From Candidatus Gastranaerophilales bacterium (GTDB taxonomy: Bacteria; Cyanobacteriota; Vampirovibrionia; Gastranaerophilales; Gastranaerophilaceae), in NCBI GenBank assembly GCA_944322755.1, contig CALUPY010000001.1:124001-188000 (forward strand): DNA of 64,000 bases. Direction: 5' to 3'. The position numbers and the translations under genes were made by a program. Each line of letters starts with the position of its first letter. Within the stretch, counting starts at the first letter, position 1. Below, in pieces: positions 26,728 to 35,308 of this stretch. The notes under the pieces are model-generated. The model ran no database searches, was not told the DNA's origin, and saw only the letters and a program-made list of their open reading frames with translations.

Positions 26728-28044
26728 TTACAATTTTTCACTTGCCGCTGCCTGTTTTTCATAAAAAGTTTGTGACCCAATCTCTTTTAAGTATATATTT
26801 TTCAAATTCCAGTCATAAAGTGGAAGCTGTTCTTTGGTCGGAACTTCCTGTTGTTGAGACGACTGAGGGGTTCTTTTAGGTTCAGCAGCCGGTTTAATTT
26901 CAGACGGAGCCTTAAGCGGATATTCCAGCTCTATTTTTTCAACCGCAGGCTGCTTCTTTTCTGATTTATTTACTGCCGGTTTTACAGTTTTGCTACCAGT
27001 TTTTGCTGGAGTATGTTTTATAAAGTTCTGCTGAATAATTTTATCCTTTGGTTGTTTATAGATAACCGGCTGAACAATTTTCTGCTTCGAGGCCTGTGGT
27101 TGTATATTATTTATCTGTTGTATATTTAAATTTTCTGCATTATCAGCTGCAGGTTGTGACGGCAGACTGTTTTCACCAGTATTTTGTTTTTCAGGTTGTT
27201 TTTCAACCTTGTTTTTAACCCAATCTGAAAATTTATTGACTTTCTTTTTGACTTCTTCTTTATGGATAACAGGATAGTAAAGTCTTTTATCCTCATTAAT
27301 ATGCATTTTCTTAAGCTCAATTGTTTTTGGTTCTTCAGGCGGCTGAAGTTCCGGATTTACATTCTTGTCCACAATAGGTACAACATGCTCTGCTACGCGA
27401 TTTGAATATTTTTTGATTTTTGAAAGCTGTGCATACCCCGGAGAGAACTGAACAGCGCCTATATCAAAATTTCTTGCGGAAATATCTTTTATGTACAAAT
27501 CCTGCCAGAGAATCTCGCTCGTTTTGTTATCAATCAGTGTTAAGAGTGTTGTAAGTTTGTATGTCGGTCTGACAACATCCATGCCGGAGATATTGAGTTT
27601 ATTCCACCAGGTATCTTTTAAGAAATTGCTTTGTATATCAAGCCCGCTTGTGACCATAAGAATATAATCAGCATTGAGTCCCTTGGTAAGACGTTTCAGA
27701 TTAACAAAATCGATATTGTAGTTAGAGCGGTATTCCTGAAAAAAAGTATCTTTATATATAACAAGCTTGTTGTTGGTAATTTTAGACATGGTATCACCGA
27801 GCAGAGGCGCCTGGACACGCTTTGACCTGTTCAATGCATTAATAATATCAGTTGCAATAATATCTGCAGCCGAACCGCAAATCAAATATGTAGTTCCGTT
27901 TCGATGCCCTCTGTCGCTTATTACGGCAACAACTGGTGTTTTTTTCTTTTCATTTTTTGCAGATTCCGCAGTTATAGCATAGCATTGCACACAAAAAATC
28001 AGAAGAGTTAATCCTAAAATCCCCAGTCTTATTATACTTTTCAT
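26728..28044 (-). CDS. Secreted protein with low-complexity tail
   Basis: A 438-residue protein starting at the ATG at 28044, which has an AGGGAAG site; 15 codons upstream are probably untranslated. A signal peptide (SIIRLGILGLTLLIFCVQCYA) leads into a domain of about 230 residues with VVAVISDRGHRNG, ADIIATDIINAL and LNADYILMVTSG. That order resembles the CsgG/LpoB/TolB-N type fold of envelope proteins, a guess from secondary structure. The last ~200 residues are Pro, Gln and Lys-rich and probably disordered, like a linker through the cell wall. It follows the cdd region divergently. Confidence 0.65.
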   Translation of the reverse strand: MKSIIRLGILGLTLLIFCVQCYAITAESAKNEKKKTPVVAVISDRGHRNGTTYLICGSAADIIATDIINALNRSKRVQAPLLGDTMSKITNNKLVIYKDTFFQEYRSNYNIDFVNLKRLTKGLNADYILMVTSGLDIQSNFLKDTWWNKLNISGMDVVRPTYKLTTLLTLIDNKTSEILWQDLYIKDISARNFDIGAVQFSPGYAQLSKIKKYSNRVAEHVVPIVDKNVNPELQPPEEPKTIELKKMHINEDKRLYYPVIHKEEVKKKVNKFSDWVKNKVEKQPEKQNTGENSLPSQPAADNAENLNIQQINNIQPQASKQKIVQPVIYKQPKDKIIQQNFIKHTPAKTGSKTVKPAVNKSEKKQPAVEKIELEYPLKAPSEIKPAAEPKRTPQSSQQQEVPTKEQLPLYDWNLKNIYLKEIGSQTFYEKQAAASEKL

Positions 28045-28193
28045 TATCTTCCCTTTAAATTTCGCAAATCCCCACACAATATTATTCACTATTTTTTAAA
28101 TATTTGTATCCCTTACATAAGGGATTTTTCAAATAAAAAAAAATTTTATAATAATTAAACATTACACTAACTAATAGGGAATTTTAAGGTTTT

Positions 28194-28586
28194 ATGCGAA
28201 GCAATCAAGAACTTTTAGATATGGCAAAAGCTGCCTGTGATAATGCATATGCACCATATTCAAACTTTTTTGTCGGAGCATGTGCACTGTATGACACCGG
28301 AAATATATACGTTGGCTGCAATGTAGAAAATGCAAGCTACGGACTTTCTCTCTGCGCAGAACGAAATGCAATGTCAAATGCAATTGTATCAGGAGAAAAA
28401 GGGAAATTAATAAAAATAGCTATTTACAGCAAAAATCAGAAAAACTGTATGCCTTGCGGCGCCTGCCGCCAATGGATGGCCGAATTTAAAAAAGATAAAG
28501 ACATGGAAATAATTATGGAAAGCGAAGACAACAAATGCGCGGTCTTTACCATTGAACAACTGTTACCATATGGTTTTATGCTCTAA
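28194..28586 (+). CDS. cdd: Cytidine deaminase
   Basis: Deaminates cytidine and deoxycytidine to uridines in pyrimidine salvage. The 130-residue homotetrameric type has the zinc site Cys54-Ala-Glu56 (LCAERNA) and Pro87-Cys88-x-x-Cys91 (MPCGACRQ). VGCNVENASYG is the substrate loop. An AAGG site precedes the ATG. It is monocistronic and ends in a 13-bp terminator. Confidence 0.95.
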   Translation: MRSNQELLDMAKAACDNAYAPYSNFFVGACALYDTGNIYVGCNVENASYGLSLCAERNAMSNAIVSGEKGKLIKIAIYSKNQKNCMPCGACRQWMAEFKKDKDMEIIMESEDNKCAVFTIEQLLPYGFML

Positions 28587-28589
28587 TAA

Positions 28590-28621
28590 AAAATCCGGTT
28601 TGCTATTTCAAACCGGATTTT
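28590..28621. terminator. Terminator between cdd and the Hsp20 gene
   Basis: A 13-bp perfect stem (AAAATCCGGTTTG at 28590-28602 and its complement at 28609-28621), loop 6, between convergent genes and able to act both ways. Confidence 0.85.
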
Positions 28622-28650
28622 CAAGAAGTACTGGGATAGGATAGAAGATA

Positions 28651-29106
28651 TTATGATACAGTTAATTTTTTAGCTGTTTCTTTTTCGGCTGCGATTTTCG
28701 GTGCTTCAATTTTTAAAACACCGTGTTCCAGCTTAGCTGTTGTTTTTTCAACATCAATTTCCTGAGGAAAGTAGACAGTACGCGAAAATTCACCGTATTT
28801 AAATTCAGATTTTCTGAATGTCTTTGTATCTTCATGATGTTCTTGTTCTTTTTTAGCGTTTATTGTAATGTGGCTTCCGTCAATATCTATATCCAAATCT
28901 TCTTTTTTAACGCCCGGAAGTTCGGCTTTTACGCAATATTCTTTATCCTTTTCATGAATTTCTACTGGCATTGCATATTTGTCCATTTCTTCTGTGAAAA
29001 TGTATTCAGGAAACAGACTGTCAAAATTTCTGCTCAAGATCGAGCTGATTTCATCGTTGACTGATTTTATAAATCCATCCGGTGTTTTTTTAATTAAGAA
29101 TTTCAT
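28651..29106 (-). CDS. Small heat-shock protein, Hsp20 family
   Basis: An ATP-independent holdase chaperone that forms oligomers. From the ATG at 29106 (AAAGGAG site 8 nt before) it has 151 residues: a short N-terminal arm, the alpha-crystallin domain (about 48-140) with VEIHEKDKEYCVKAELPGV and the GVLKIEAPK motif (A-x-x-x-n-GVL), and a brief C-terminal tail. The longer frame to 29166 adds 20 residues without a ribosome site and is rejected. No heat-shock operator (CIRCE) is seen upstream. Confidence 0.93.
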   Translation of the reverse strand: MKFLIKKTPDGFIKSVNDEISSILSRNFDSLFPEYIFTEEMDKYAMPVEIHEKDKEYCVKAELPGVKKEDLDIDIDGSHITINAKKEQEHHEDTKTFRKSEFKYGEFSRTVYFPQEIDVEKTTAKLEHGVLKIEAPKIAAEKETAKKLTVS

Positions 29107-29229
29107 AATCTTAACTCCTTTCTGATTTCTTTCCTTCAACACTTGTATTATTACTCTGTTTTTCAAAAATCTTTCAAAAGTTAACTAAGATTTAACAATT
29201 GTGATAGCATGTTTGCAGGGAGGAGAGTA

Positions 29230-29412
29230 ATGAAGAAATACAGACATTTAAAAACAGGAAACACCTATGAAATGATACGTGACGATGTGATAAACTGCAC
29301 AAATGCAAATGACCATCAAACAATGGTGCTTTATAAACGACCGGATTATCCCGAGTTGATATTCGTCAGGGAAAAAGAAGAATTTTACGAAAAATTTAAA
29401 CCTATGGAATAA
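29230..29412 (+). CDS. DUF1653-like small protein
   Basis: A 60-residue protein starting at the ATG at 29230, directly after a GGGAGGAGA ribosome site. KKYRHLKTGNTYEMI, TMVLYKRPDYPELIFVR and EEFYEKF follow the order YRH-K-G-x-Y, V-Y, W/F-V-R, F-x-E-x known from DUF1653 proteins, a small family of unknown function found in bacteria and phages. It stands alone between terminators. Confidence 0.65.
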   Translation: MKKYRHLKTGNTYEMIRDDVINCTNANDHQTMVLYKRPDYPELIFVREKEEFYEKFKPME

Positions 29413-29418
29413 AAAGCA

Positions 29419-29440
29419 ATGGTGCAATAAAATACACCAT
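29419..29440 (+). terminator. Short terminator after the DUF1653-like gene
   Basis: ATGGTG (29419-29424) and CACCAT (29435-29440) with a 10-nt loop, then TTTTC. Confidence 0.55.
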
Positions 29441-29456
29441 TTTTCAGCAAAATAAT

Positions 29457-29488
29457 AAAATAGCCGTATCAAATGATACGGCTATTTT
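29457..29488. terminator. Bidirectional terminator before the M49-like gene end
   Basis: AAAATAGCCGTATCA (29457-29471) and its complement (29474-29488), a 14 to 15-bp stem with a tiny loop and flanking A/T runs, between convergent genes. Confidence 0.85.
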
Positions 29489-29498
29489 TTATACAACA

Positions 29499-31217
29499 CT
29501 ATTTTAATAGTTCATCTGCAAGCGGATATTCAACACGTCCGTTCAGCTCCAGGTCTGTTGTCCTTAAATTTTTGGCAACCCGCTCCATCTCATCTGTCCA
29601 GACAAAATTTTTATTAATATATGCTTCTGCTTTGTTAAAATCACGATCTATCTGAATTCTTATGATTTCTTCAAGCATTTTCGCTGCAGTCGGAACTACT
29701 TTTTCTATATCAACATGTATTCGTCCTTCATTGTCTACACTGACAGCACCATGGTCTAAGAAATATTTTGTCTGCATAACAGAGCGGACTCTGTGGGCTT
29801 GAGAGATTGGCGGTTCTGATTTCATAAAATTGCCTGCACAGAATGTAACAATAATCTGTTTCTTTTCTTCTTCCGTGTACATGCCTTCTTTTACCAGAAT
29901 ATCGAGAAAAGCCATAGAGCCCATATCAGCTTTATTTTCTTCTATTATATTTTTATATTTGCCGAGAGCTTCTGTCCCGTTCTTAGGTCCGAGTGAGTGT
30001 ACATTTTCATGACCTATTGTGAATTTGTGCGATGCTTCTGCATCGAAATATTTGTGCAAATCTTTATCCAGCGTGGCATCAAGTCTTTTTTGAAGTTTTT
30101 CTTTGTCTTTTATTTCTCTAATCTGGCGGTGATAAACATTTCTTCTGCCCCCGCCGATTGTGAGAGAAAGTTTGTCGTTGTTAGGCAGGTTCTGTGCAAC
30201 TGTAATACCGCCTCTGTAAGCGCCTTCATCACCATACAATGCTGCCAAATCAACATCCACCATAGTCTGTTTATCATCGCCTTCTGTAATGTTTTGTTCG
30301 TATTCATCCTTAAACGGCATATATCCAGCCAGTAAGGGGATATATTTTTTTATTTTTAAGAGATTTTCCGTACCTTCTTTATTTATAATACCTATTCTTA
30401 TGCCGATGGAATCTTTTGCGAGCGGCTCAATTTCGTTTTCATCAAGAAGTTGTTTCAGTTCTTCATTTTCAATTACGGTACCTGTAAGCATATCAGCGTA
30501 CTGTTCTCTTGAGATAGTGAATTCTAAAACAGCATCCTCCTGCAGTTCTGCCCATTTCTTGTCAGCATAGGCATCAAGCATCGGGTCATTATCTCTGAGT
30601 GCTTTTGCCTGTAAAATAAGATATTCATTAAAATCATTGTTAGTAGAAGTTTTTGCAGCAAGTTCAAGTTCATCAGCCGCTTTTGTAAATTCGTCTTTAA
30701 AAAACTCTGTATAATCAATGCCTTTTAAGTATTCTCCGTCTCTTACGACCATTGAACGCTGGGTCAGAATATTTTTAACATCGTCTATTTTGTCTGCTTT
30801 AAGCATTTTTATTAAAATTGAATGAAACTCTTCTTTAGTAAGGTCTGAGGGATAAAACCCTTTGCCGTCAGAAGAGGTTTCACCTTTTGCGAGATAGACC
30901 ATGTTTGATTCTCGGTCTATTGCACTCATTCCCTTCTGGGCATTGAACAGTATCAGTGAAAGTCTTGCGCGTTCATTACCTTTTGATGTTTCGTCCTCAA
31001 GAAATTTTTTGAAAGCCTTATTTTTTTCATTATCCTGTCTCAGATAAACATCTTCAAGGATTTTTCCGGCTTTTAAAAGGTGTAAAAGCGCTTCTTTATC
31101 GCCGTCAGCGAGATTTTTGTATGATTCATTGTCTGATGAAATCATAGTTTTTGTAAGCAGGTAAGTTTTGTCCGTTCTTTTTTTGAGTTCTTCTTCGGTT
31201 AAATTTAGTTCAAACAT
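29499..31217 (-). CDS. M49-like zinc metallopeptidase/hydrolase
   Basis: A 572-residue soluble protein. His403-Glu404-Asn-Val-His407 is an HExxH zinc motif, followed by SLGP and, 19 residues on, EENKAD (426-431), whose Glu would be the third ligand. H-E-x-x-H-(S/G)-LGP with EExKAD is the pattern of the bacterial Zn-hydrolases related to dipeptidyl-peptidase III (M49). RGGITVAQNLPNN and GGGRRNVYHRQ resemble the substrate-cleft segments of that group. There is no signal peptide, so it is cytosolic. An AAGGGAT site precedes the ATG. It is monocistronic. Confidence 0.75.
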   Translation of the reverse strand: MFELNLTEEELKKRTDKTYLLTKTMISSDNESYKNLADGDKEALLHLLKAGKILEDVYLRQDNEKNKAFKKFLEDETSKGNERARLSLILFNAQKGMSAIDRESNMVYLAKGETSSDGKGFYPSDLTKEEFHSILIKMLKADKIDDVKNILTQRSMVVRDGEYLKGIDYTEFFKDEFTKAADELELAAKTSTNNDFNEYLILQAKALRDNDPMLDAYADKKWAELQEDAVLEFTISREQYADMLTGTVIENEELKQLLDENEIEPLAKDSIGIRIGIINKEGTENLLKIKKYIPLLAGYMPFKDEYEQNITEGDDKQTMVDVDLAALYGDEGAYRGGITVAQNLPNNDKLSLTIGGGRRNVYHRQIREIKDKEKLQKRLDATLDKDLHKYFDAEASHKFTIGHENVHSLGPKNGTEALGKYKNIIEENKADMGSMAFLDILVKEGMYTEEEKKQIIVTFCAGNFMKSEPPISQAHRVRSVMQTKYFLDHGAVSVDNEGRIHVDIEKVVPTAAKMLEEIIRIQIDRDFNKAEAYINKNFVWTDEMERVAKNLRTTDLELNGRVEYPLADELLK

Positions 31218-31320
31218 AATTATCCCTTCTTGTTTGTAATATGCAAGACGATTATACTTATTTTAAAAGGTTTTAAATACCTGCTTATGGAGTATTTAGG
31301 GTATATGAGCTCTATATAAA

Positions 31321-33159
31321 TTAATTCTTAACCTTTTCCGGATTATTATTAAAGAAGTCAAAAACAGCTTTTGCCGCACGTTTGCTGATTGTTTGCGCAA
31401 GCTCTTCTTTCGTAGCCTGTGAGATTTTTCTAATATTTTTGTATTTTTTTAAAAGCAGCTCTCTTCCTTCTTCGCTTAATCCTTTTATTTCATCCAGCAC
31501 GGATTTTGTAGCACTTTTTTGACGCAATTGTCTGTGATAAGTGATTGCAAATCTGTGAGCTTCGTCTCTGATTCTCTGGAAAAAGTATAACGCAGGAGAG
31601 TTGATAGGGAATATAACCGGAGTCGAACGCCCGGGCAGGAAAACTTCTTCAAGACGTTTTGCCAGTGAAACTATGTCCTGTTGCTCTATACCTTCTTCTT
31701 TAAAAGTTTCCATAACAGAAGACAGCTGACCTTTTCCTCCGTCTATAATTATCAAATCCGGCTTTGACATCGTTTCTGAGAGCTTGCCTTTGTAACGGCG
31801 TTTTACTACCTCCTGCATTGACTTAAAGTCATCGGGTTTTGATTCTGTTGATTTGATTTTGAATTTTCTATATCCCGATTTTTTCGGCATGCCATTTTCA
31901 AAACGAACCATGGACGCAACAGTATTTGTCCCCTGAATATGAGAAATATCAAAGCATTCAACAACATATGGAAAGTTTTTGAGTTTCAGTTTTTCCTGTA
32001 TATATGACCCCACTTCATTGTAGTCTCTCTGGATTTCTGTGAGTGTCTGGAGTTTAACTTTTTCAAAGTAGAATTTTGCATTTTTTTCCGCAAGACATTC
32101 AAGCTCTATGTTTCGTTTGCTTTTGTTGGTAACAAATTTTACTTTTTTTCCGGCACGGGAAGAAAGCCATTCTGAGTAAAGCTGCATTTCTTCTTGTTCC
32201 AGATAATCCGGAACAAGTACAGTAGTAGGAATTTCAAAGTCAGAACACATTGTATAATACTCTTTCAGAAATGTATTCAGAACCTCGTGTTCTGAGGTAA
32301 GATTCAAATTTTTAAATTCAAAATCTTTTTTATCAGTAAGCCTTCCCTGTCTAATCTGAAGCAGAGATACAACGTATAAATTACCTTCAAAGTATACTGC
32401 AGCAATATCCTGATTTATATTTGTATTTTCAAAAACAACCTTCTGTTTCTCCATTGTCTTTTGTACATCAAAATAGCTATCGCGGTATCTTGCTGCTTTT
32501 TCATACTCCTGGCGCTGCGCAAATTTTTCCATCTCCAGCTTCAACTGTTCCACAAGTTCCTGCTGTTTACCGGTCAAAAACAGCTCTACATTTTTCAGTA
32601 TTTCTTTATATTCATCAGGAGTAATCATTCTCTGGCAAGGTGCACAACAGCGCCCTATCTGATAATACAGGCATGGTCTATCTTTAAATTTAGGAGTTTT
32701 GCACTGTTTTAACGGAAACAGTTTTTTTAAAAGGTCAAGAGTTGAATACATTGCCCGTGAATCTGTGTACGGTCCAAAGTATTTGCCTTTTATTTTATTC
32801 CTGTTTGCCTTTCTTGCAACAACTATTCTCGGGTATTCTTCGTCTGTAATTACAAAATACGGAAATTTTTTATCATCTTTTAAAAGAACGTTATATTTAG
32901 GCTTGTATTTTTTAATCAGGTGAGATTCAAGAATCAAAGCCTCTATCTCTGAATCTGTGATTATAAATTTTATCTGGGCAATCTGAGGCACCATGATACG
33001 AAGTTTCGGCGAATCATGTTTTTTATTAAAATAGCTGTGAACACGACGTTTCAGATTTTTAGCCTTGCCGACATAAATTACTTCGCCCGTTTTATCATAG
33101 AATTGATAAGAACCGCTGAGTTCTGGTATAATGGATAGTGTCTGCTTTACGTCATTCAT
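31321..33159 (-). CDS. uvrC: UvrABC excinuclease subunit C
   Basis: Makes both incisions in nucleotide excision repair. The 612 residues have a GIY-YIG domain (about 10-95; GSYQFYD-KTGEVIYVGKAKNL), a Cys cluster (about 148-172), a UVR motif (about 200-235), the RNase H-like 3'-endonuclease domain (ECFDISHIQGT, IIIDGGKGQL) and C-terminal helix-hairpin-helix motifs (IKGLSEEGRELLLKKYKN). The usual PGVY at the start of GIY reads SGSY. The start lacks a Shine-Dalgarno site and matches the leaderless layout. It is divergent from the 33.2-kb gene across 57 bp. Confidence 0.97.
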   Translation of the reverse strand: MNDVKQTLSIIPELSGSYQFYDKTGEVIYVGKAKNLKRRVHSYFNKKHDSPKLRIMVPQIAQIKFIITDSEIEALILESHLIKKYKPKYNVLLKDDKKFPYFVITDEEYPRIVVARKANRNKIKGKYFGPYTDSRAMYSTLDLLKKLFPLKQCKTPKFKDRPCLYYQIGRCCAPCQRMITPDEYKEILKNVELFLTGKQQELVEQLKLEMEKFAQRQEYEKAARYRDSYFDVQKTMEKQKVVFENTNINQDIAAVYFEGNLYVVSLLQIRQGRLTDKKDFEFKNLNLTSEHEVLNTFLKEYYTMCSDFEIPTTVLVPDYLEQEEMQLYSEWLSSRAGKKVKFVTNKSKRNIELECLAEKNAKFYFEKVKLQTLTEIQRDYNEVGSYIQEKLKLKNFPYVVECFDISHIQGTNTVASMVRFENGMPKKSGYRKFKIKSTESKPDDFKSMQEVVKRRYKGKLSETMSKPDLIIIDGGKGQLSSVMETFKEEGIEQQDIVSLAKRLEEVFLPGRSTPVIFPINSPALYFFQRIRDEAHRFAITYHRQLRQKSATKSVLDEIKGLSEEGRELLLKKYKNIRKISQATKEELAQTISKRAAKAVFDFFNNNPEKVKN

Positions 33160-33166
33160 AGTATAA

Positions 33167-33175
33167 AGTATAACA
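33167..33175 (-). promoter_or_regulatory. Extended -10 of uvrC, leaderless layout
   Basis: On the minus strand TGT-TATACT with the -10 at 33167-33172, 7 nt before the uvrC ATG (33159). A separate plus-strand TATAAT at 33185-33190 probably drives the divergent gene. Confidence 0.5.
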
Positions 33176-33216
33176 TTATTATTGTATAATGTATTAATAA
33201 ATAGATAGGGATAAGT

Positions 33217-34389
33217 ATGAAGATAGTCATTAAATTACTTCTGGCAGTATTTTTGGGACTTTTTTGCAATACAGAGGTATTTGCATCAGAAGGCTTTGCC
33301 CAGCTATATCTGCTCAAAAAAACCGATGCAGACACAGTTTCGGGTATTATGCATGACTTTTTAAAATCTCAGGGCTACAAAGTTCTGGGCGCAAGAAACA
33401 TGTATGTAGTACCGCAAAATGTTGACCCGATGGTGCCAAAATACTATGTTCTTCTGTTCAAACAGAACAAAAATGACTGTTATTACTATAACTTTACGAA
33501 CGTAAATTACATGCTCAATGACCTGTTGATTGAAGAACTCGAAAAAAAGAAAATCAAAATTAAAAAAAAGAACAACAAGGATTTAGAAGAATTATTTGAA
33601 GAAGCAGCTATTGATTTAAAAAGCAAGGCTGAAAATTTTAATTTAAATTACAAATATGATTTTAGTGAAGAAGCCCAGAAAAATTTTGACAAATTATATT
33701 TTGGCAATGTTTCCGTGGATGCACAAAAAACAGGTCTGTTTGACCGTATGAACAAAGCAGAGGACAAAGATTTTGCCTCAATAGAAACAAACGACAATAA
33801 AATTTCTCAAGTACAAATAAAAGAATCAACAACAAAAACAAAACCGCTAAATGGAAGGGTATTAACGGTCCCTGCTGGTACGGAAATAAATGTAAAACTT
33901 CAATCAGATATCAGCACAGCAAGTCTGTCTACCGATGACAGTCTTACCGCAACTCTGCTAAACGATTTCATATACGACGATGTCTTAATCGCACCGGCAG
34001 GAAGTATTTTGTACGGCAAAGCGCTTAGTGCCAAAAGAGCCGGCTATGCATACGGCAACGCAAGTGTCGAGATAGCTTTTAATGAATTACTAACACCAGA
34101 TGGAAAAAGTTTCCGTCTCAGCACTGAAACAATACAGCTCAAAACAGATACCAACCGAGCAGGGAAAATCACAAGAGATGTGGCTGTCGGTACGGTTGTC
34201 GGAGTAGTCGGCGGGCTTGTAGGAGCATTGCTGGGACTTGATTTAAAAAACTCTATTTTATGGGGGCTTAGTGCAGGAGCTGCATCAGGAACTATGCATG
34301 CTGTTTTGCAACGCGGGGATAATGTTGAAATTCAAAGCGATCAAAATTTGAACATAAAATTAATCGAGCCAATGACTGTTAGTGAATAA
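33217..34389 (+). CDS. Exported protein with TrbI/VirB10-like C-terminal domain
   Basis: A 390-residue protein with a signal peptide (IKLLLAVFLGLFCNTEVFA). A unique domain of about 150 residues comes next, then a beta domain (about 210-310) with VPAGTEINVKLQ, IAPAGSILYGKALSA and SVEIAFNELLTPDGKS. This is the VPAGT...IPAGS...G pattern of TrbI/VirB10-like domains found in non-conjugative envelope proteins too. A glycine-zipper helix (GTVVGVVGGLVGALLGLDL) follows at about 325-345. No conjugation genes are nearby. An AGGGAT site precedes the ATG. Confidence 0.7.
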   Translation: MKIVIKLLLAVFLGLFCNTEVFASEGFAQLYLLKKTDADTVSGIMHDFLKSQGYKVLGARNMYVVPQNVDPMVPKYYVLLFKQNKNDCYYYNFTNVNYMLNDLLIEELEKKKIKIKKKNNKDLEELFEEAAIDLKSKAENFNLNYKYDFSEEAQKNFDKLYFGNVSVDAQKTGLFDRMNKAEDKDFASIETNDNKISQVQIKESTTKTKPLNGRVLTVPAGTEINVKLQSDISTASLSTDDSLTATLLNDFIYDDVLIAPAGSILYGKALSAKRAGYAYGNASVEIAFNELLTPDGKSFRLSTETIQLKTDTNRAGKITRDVAVGTVVGVVGGLVGALLGLDLKNSILWGLSAGAASGTMHAVLQRGDNVEIQSDQNLNIKLIEPMTVSE

Positions 34390-34665
34390 AGAAATTTGAA
34401 AAATTTTGCTCACATTATCGAAACTGCAGAAAGATTTTGGTCAGTTCGAAGTCGAGTCAGAGAAACAGGCGAACGAGCAAGTTCTGCGGCAGCGTTCATT
34501 GTGCATGATTGTTTTACTATGTGATACAGAAGAACACTTAAATGCAGAGCTGCAAATAATCCAAAATTTCACAAAATTACATAAAGGATTTCACAAGAAA
34601 TAATTGAAAACAATAAATAAAATTTACAAAAAAAATACAAAATGCAGATATTGAGTTCTATATAT

Positions 34666-34938
34666 CTAAAATAAATCGCTGTGAGAACCTGTACTGACTA
34701 ATGTCAAAATAAGAATATCGCTTTCTATTTTGTAAATCAAAAGCCAGTCAGGTTCAATGTGACATTCTCGGTATTTGCAATAATTTCCCGTCAGATTATG
34801 ATCTTTATATTTTGGAGGTAAATCTTTACCTGCTGCCAGCAACTCAACTACTGTTTGCAGTTTTGACAAATCCTTCCCTCTTTTTTTCATAAGTTTTACA
34901 GAGCGTTTCATTTGTGTTGAATACACAATAGAGTACAT
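34666..34938 (-). CDS. yafQ: YafQ-family toxin (RelE superfamily mRNA interferase)
   Basis: A 90-residue ribosome-dependent mRNA endonuclease of the RelE/ParE fold. The catalytic set known from E. coli YafQ is all visible: the His of KDHNLTG, the His-x3-Asp-Trp of CHIEPDW, and the His and final Phe of GSHSDLF at the C-terminus. So it looks active. It follows its antitoxin by 3 nt in one transcript. Confidence 0.93.
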   Translation of the reverse strand: MYSIVYSTQMKRSVKLMKKRGKDLSKLQTVVELLAAGKDLPPKYKDHNLTGNYCKYRECHIEPDWLLIYKIESDILILTLVSTGSHSDLF

Positions 34939-34941
34939 TGT

Positions 34942-35211
34942 TTAGTCCTCTAACATAGATTTTATTGCATCTTCTGCATTATTAAATTTGGGAGATAAAC
35001 CGATACCTTTTTCTACATCTTCTATTGCCTTGATTGTTTCTGTGTTGGGTGTATGCATAGAAATTTCAAAAGGAATCCTTTGTTCTCTGACAACCGTTTT
35101 TACAAACATATTAATAGCTGTAGACATTGTCAGCCCAAATTCTTCACATAAACTATCAAATTTTTGTTTAAGTTTATCATCTATTCTAATACTTATATTC
35201 GATTGAGTCAT
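34942..35211 (-). CDS. dinJ: RelB/DinJ-family antitoxin
   Basis: An 89-residue antitoxin. The N-terminal ribbon-helix-helix (NISIRIDDKLKQKFDSLCEE, then GLTMSTAINMFVKTVV) binds DNA, and the C-terminal half wraps the YafQ toxin. An AAAGG site precedes the ATG. A perfect 23-bp palindrome overlaps the promoter just upstream, as expected for autoregulation by the antitoxin or the toxin-antitoxin complex. Confidence 0.93.
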   Translation of the reverse strand: MTQSNISIRIDDKLKQKFDSLCEEFGLTMSTAINMFVKTVVREQRIPFEISMHTPNTETIKAIEDVEKGIGLSPKFNNAEDAIKSMLED

Positions 35212-35225
35212 ACAATTACCTTTAT

Positions 35226-35248
35226 TTGTTAATACACTGTATTAACAA
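35226..35248. promoter_or_regulatory. dinJ-yafQ operator palindrome
   Basis: Arms TTGTTAATACA (35226-35236) and TGTATTAACAA (35238-35248) around a single C: an 11-bp perfect inverted repeat. It overlaps the -10 box and start site of the antitoxin promoter. Confidence 0.8.
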
Positions 35249-35274
35249 TATAACACATTTTTAGTGTTTTTCAA
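35247..35274 (-). promoter_or_regulatory. dinJ-yafQ promoter
   Basis: On the minus strand TTGAAA (35269-35274), a 16-nt spacer and TATATT (35247-35252), with the operator covering the -10 edge and start. Confidence 0.6.
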
Positions 35275-35308
35275 CAGTATATTTTTTATTTTTAGTTATA
35301 ATATTAAT

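Noticed and set aside
29107-29166. N-terminal extension of the Hsp20 gene
   Set aside because: The ATG at 29106 has a strong AAAGGAG site and begins the conserved protein; upstream codons are leader.
33217-34389. Conjugation or type IV secretion locus based on the TrbI-like domain
   Set aside because: No relaxase, coupling protein or other VirB gene is present, and the domain also occurs in unrelated envelope proteins.
34406-34603. A 65-codon ORF starting at TTG between the TrbI-like gene and the toxin
   Set aside because: No ribosome site, no recognisable sequence, rare start codon. The 276-bp gap seems non-coding or a decayed remnant.
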